8,493 bases of DNA from assembly GCA_025358395.1 (NCBI GenBank), contig JANYJT010000008.1, positions 1 through 8,493 of the forward strand, given 5' to 3'. The notes under the pieces were generated by a model. It was not told where the DNA came from, ran no database searches, and worked only from the letters and a program-made list of their open reading frames with translations. Position 1 is the stretch's first letter. Each line of letters begins with the position of its first letter. Shown here one piece after another: positions 6,362 to 8,493 of this stretch. A program made the translations under genes and the position numbers. The DNA comes from Bacteroidia bacterium. Its GTDB lineage: Bacteria > Bacteroidota > Bacteroidia > Bacteroidales > Prolixibacteraceae.

Positions 6362-7042
6362 ATGAGCCTTAAAAGTGATGAATTTCGCAAATTTGCGACT
6401 AAACAAATGGGAATAAGCAGTTTATCCCTTCATAAGTTTGAATCAATACACGCCAGTTATATTTCCCCGACGATCATCGAAGAGCGTCAGATGAACATCG
6501 CCCAAATGGATGTTTTCTCCAGGTTAATGATGGACAGGATTATTTTTCTGGGTATTCCAATCGATGACTACGTGGCCAATATCATCCAGGCACAGCTGCT
6601 CTTTCTGGAATCATCTGATCCCGGGAAAGATATACAAATCTATTTTAATTCTCCCGGAGGATCCGTACACGCCGGATTAGGCATCTATGACACCATGCAA
6701 TACATCAATTGCAACATCGCTACGATCTGTACCGGAATGGCAGCATCGATGGCTGCTGTATTGATGACCGCCGGTGAAAAGGGGAAACGTTCGGCTCTGA
6801 AACACTCCAGGATCATGATCCATCAACCCATGGGTGGTGCTCAGGGTCAGGCATCTGACATCGAAATTACCGCAAGGGAAATCTCGAAGCTTAAAAAGGA
6901 ATTGTATGAGATCATTGCATTCCATTCGGGTCAGACAGTTGAAAAAGTAGAGAAGGATTCTGACAGGGACTACTGGATGACTGCCGAAGAAGCCAAAGAA
7001 TATGGCATGATAGATGAAATACTGGTCCGTCAGAAAAAATAA
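6362..7042 (+). CDS. clpP: ATP-dependent Clp protease proteolytic subunit ClpP
   Basis: A 226-residue serine peptidase (family S14) that forms a two-ring chamber and degrades proteins fed in by ClpX or other Clp ATPases. The catalytic triad is visible: S129 in GMAASM, H154 in MIHQP and D203 in DRDYWM, with S-to-H and S-to-D spacings of 25 and 49 as in E. coli ClpP. SPGGSV (97-102) forms the oxyanion and substrate-strand region. The N-terminus is longer than in E. coli by about 30 residues, which could be a propeptide or an extended axial region as in other Bacteroidota sequences. The start at 6362 follows an A/T-rich leader without a clear Shine-Dalgarno. clpX begins 18-35 bases downstream, with no terminator visible between, so the two are probably co-transcribed. 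Confidence 0.97.
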   Translation: MSLKSDEFRKFATKQMGISSLSLHKFESIHASYISPTIIEERQMNIAQMDVFSRLMMDRIIFLGIPIDDYVANIIQAQLLFLESSDPGKDIQIYFNSPGGSVHAGLGIYDTMQYINCNIATICTGMAASMAAVLMTAGEKGKRSALKHSRIMIHQPMGGAQGQASDIEITAREISKLKKELYEIIAFHSGQTVEKVEKDSDRDYWMTAEEAKEYGMIDEILVRQKK

Positions 7043-7077
7043 TTCTAAGACCACGACCGTTGAATAAAATTGATAGG

Positions 7078-8301
7078 ATGAAGAAAGTTGATCGATGTTC
7101 GTTTTGCGGACGGGAGAAAAAGGATGTCCAACTGCTCATTGCAGGCATGGAGGGTCATATTTGTGAGAACTGTATTGAACAGGCGCATTCAATTGTCGAA
7201 GAGGAGTTTAAGAAAAATGTTGGCTTCGATCTGAAAGGCGTGGAACTCAAGAAGCCGAAAGAAATCAAAGCATTTCTTGATCAATATGTGATAGGACAGG
7301 ATGATGCCAAAAGAATCCTTTCTGTGGCAGTCTATAACCACTACAAAAGGCTGAATCAAAAAATCACTGACGACGGGACTGAAATCGAGAAATCGAACAT
7401 CATCCTGGTAGGTCCGACAGGAACTGGCAAGACATTGCTGGCTAAGACAATTGCCAAAATGCTTCATGTCCCTTTTACGATTGTGGATGCTACAGTTTTG
7501 ACAGAAGCCGGTTATGTTGGTGAAGACATCGAAAGTCTTCTTACCAGATTGCTCCAGGCTGCTGATTACAACGTGGATGCGGCACAACGCGGAATTGTCT
7601 TCATTGATGAAATTGATAAAATTGCGCGGAAAGGCGATAACCCTTCCATTACCCGCGATGTATCAGGCGAGGGCGTGCAGCAAGGTTTACTGAAGTTACT
7701 CGAGGGCGCCATCGTGAATGTACCGCCACAGGGAGGCAGAAAGCACCCTGAACAGAAGATGATTCCGGTGGATACAAAGAATATTTTATTCATTTGCGGA
7801 GGTGCTTTTGAAGGAATAGAAAGAAAAATCGGATTGAGGCTGAATACTAAAGTCGTTGGCTACAAAGCCATCGCTGAACACGGTAAAATTGACCGTGATC
7901 ATCTGCTTCAGTATGTATCTCCGCAAGATTTGCGCGCTTTTGGTTTAATCCCGGAAATCGTAGGTCGTTTGCCGGTATTGACATACCTTGTTCCACTCGA
8001 CCGTGACTCATTGCGCAGAATATTGACCGAACCAAAAAATTCCATTGTGAAACAGTACCACAAACTGTTCGAAATGGACGGTATTAAACTAGAGTTTAAG
8101 GAAGAGACTCTCGATATTATTGTAGACAAAGCCATTGAATTCAAATTAGGCGCTCGCGGACTGCGTTCCATCTGCGAAACAATCATGATCGATGCCATGT
8201 TCGACATGCCGTCGGATGGCGGAACAAGCATGGTCATAACCCCTGAATTTGCCACAGAAAAAATTGAAAGAATCAGTACTTTGCGACTTCAGGCAGGTTA
8301 A
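7078..8301 (+). CDS. clpX: ClpX, ATP-dependent unfoldase subunit of the ClpXP protease
   Basis: A hexameric AAA+ unfoldase that recognises substrates, unfolds them and threads them into ClpP. Numbered from the ATG at 7078 (407 residues), the zinc-binding domain has CSFC (C7, C10) and CENC (C29, C32). Walker A is GPTGTGKT (112-119), pore-1 loop GYVG (145-148), Walker B VFIDEID (174-180), RKH loop R221-K222-H223 and sensor-2 GAR (358-360). VGY (260-262) occupies the position of the IGF loop that docks on ClpP. Start choice is open: an in-frame TTG at 7060 would add six residues (413 in all) and lies closer to the clpP stop. I prefer the ATG as the commoner start codon, but both give plausible distances to the first cysteine. 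It is probably co-transcribed with clpP. Confidence 0.96.
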   Translation: MKKVDRCSFCGREKKDVQLLIAGMEGHICENCIEQAHSIVEEEFKKNVGFDLKGVELKKPKEIKAFLDQYVIGQDDAKRILSVAVYNHYKRLNQKITDDGTEIEKSNIILVGPTGTGKTLLAKTIAKMLHVPFTIVDATVLTEAGYVGEDIESLLTRLLQAADYNVDAAQRGIVFIDEIDKIARKGDNPSITRDVSGEGVQQGLLKLLEGAIVNVPPQGGRKHPEQKMIPVDTKNILFICGGAFEGIERKIGLRLNTKVVGYKAIAEHGKIDRDHLLQYVSPQDLRAFGLIPEIVGRLPVLTYLVPLDRDSLRRILTEPKNSIVKQYHKLFEMDGIKLEFKEETLDIIVDKAIEFKLGARGLRSICETIMIDAMFDMPSDGGTSMVITPEFATEKIERISTLRLQAG

Positions 8302-8321
8302 TGTTTTGTTATAAATATTAT

Positions 8322-8329
8322 TACCTTTG
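8322..8329 (+). promoter_or_regulatory. Candidate cold-shock gene promoter, -7 box
   Basis: TACCTTTG fits TAnnTTTG exactly and lies 25 bases before the cold-shock ATG in the 53-base gap after clpX. An upstream TTTG (8305-8308) is only 13 bases away, shorter than usual for a -33 element. No terminator for clpX is visible, so read-through from clpX is also possible. Confidence 0.45.
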
Positions 8330-8354
8330 ATCCGAATTAAAATTATAATAACAA

Positions 8355-8493
8355 ATGAGTAAAGGAATTGTCAAATTCTTTAATGTAACAAAAGGATTTG
8401 GGTTTATCAAAGACGATGAGTCTCAAAATGAGTACTTTGTACACGTAACTGGCTTAATCGATCAAATCAAAGAAAATGATCAAGTGACTTTCG
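8355..8493 (+). CDS. Cold-shock domain protein, 5' part (runs off the window)
   Basis: The first 46 codons of a small OB-fold nucleic-acid-binding protein of the CspA family, which bind single-stranded RNA or DNA and relax RNA structure. RNP-1 KGFGFI (13-18) and RNP-2 YFVHV (27-31) are both present, and the start MSKGIVKFFN is typical; the family's usual KWFN tryptophan is replaced by phenylalanine (KFFN), as in other Bacteroidota members known to me. The family is usually about 63-75 residues, so roughly 20-30 residues lie beyond the edge unless the protein is a longer fusion. The ATG at 8355 follows an A-rich leader. Whether it is cold-induced or constitutive cannot be told from this fragment, so no specific csp letter is given. 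Confidence 0.93.
   Translation, partial: MSKGIVKFFNVTKGFGFIKDDESQNEYFVHVTGLIDQIKENDQVTF

Noticed and set aside
1..8493. A new defence, toxin or mobile gene system
   Set aside because: All substantial coding regions fit well-known core families and the gaps are too short to hide another gene of normal size. Only the non-coding repeats remain unexplained.

Overview
The window looks like a chromosomal housekeeping segment from a member of the Bacteroidota (Bacteroidetes). Four observations support this. The first reading frame ends in a type IX secretion (Por) C-terminal sorting domain. RecQ carries the long post-HRDC tail usual in this phylum. Several upstream regions contain the Bacteroidota -7 promoter motif TAnnTTTG. 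The starts lack convincing Shine-Dalgarno sequences and are preceded instead by A/T-rich leaders. I cannot place it below phylum level from the sequence alone.

Layout. Positions 1-186 are the 3' end of a secreted-protein gene (+), converging on recQ (-, 232-2418) across a hairpin that contains the recQ stop codon. recQ is divergent from tatC (+, 2601-3467), which encodes the Tat translocase membrane subunit. Next comes a spacer built of 9-bp AGTACTTAG-type units arranged as two opposed arrays, then lptB (+, 3627-4400), the LPS-export ATPase. The spacer after lptB (4401-4625) holds two GAGACGC palindromes and an 18-bp tandem duplication; the first palindrome abuts the lptB stop. A tRNA-Leu(UAG) gene (4626-4707) with its own -7 box and intrinsic terminator follows. 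The right third is the widely conserved protein-quality-control cluster tig - clpP - clpX (4864-8301). The window closes with the 5' part of a cold-shock-domain gene (8355 to the edge).

How the genes relate. tatC and lptB both serve the cell envelope (folded-protein export and LPS transport) but are separated by a repeat-rich spacer and need not be co-transcribed. Trigger factor meets nascent chains at the ribosome, and ClpX with ClpP unfolds and degrades proteins. clpP and clpX are close enough to form an operon. A long inverted repeat in the tig-clpP gap overlaps a candidate clpP -7 box and could separate the two transcription units.

No defence system, transposase, CRISPR array or other unfamiliar gene system is visible. 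Every substantial gene belongs to a known family. The observations most worth checking are in the non-coding spacers: the 9-bp opposed repeats, the GAGACGC palindromes touching the lptB stop, and the promoter-overlapping inverted repeat before clpP. No stretch of more than about 300 bases lacks a gene.
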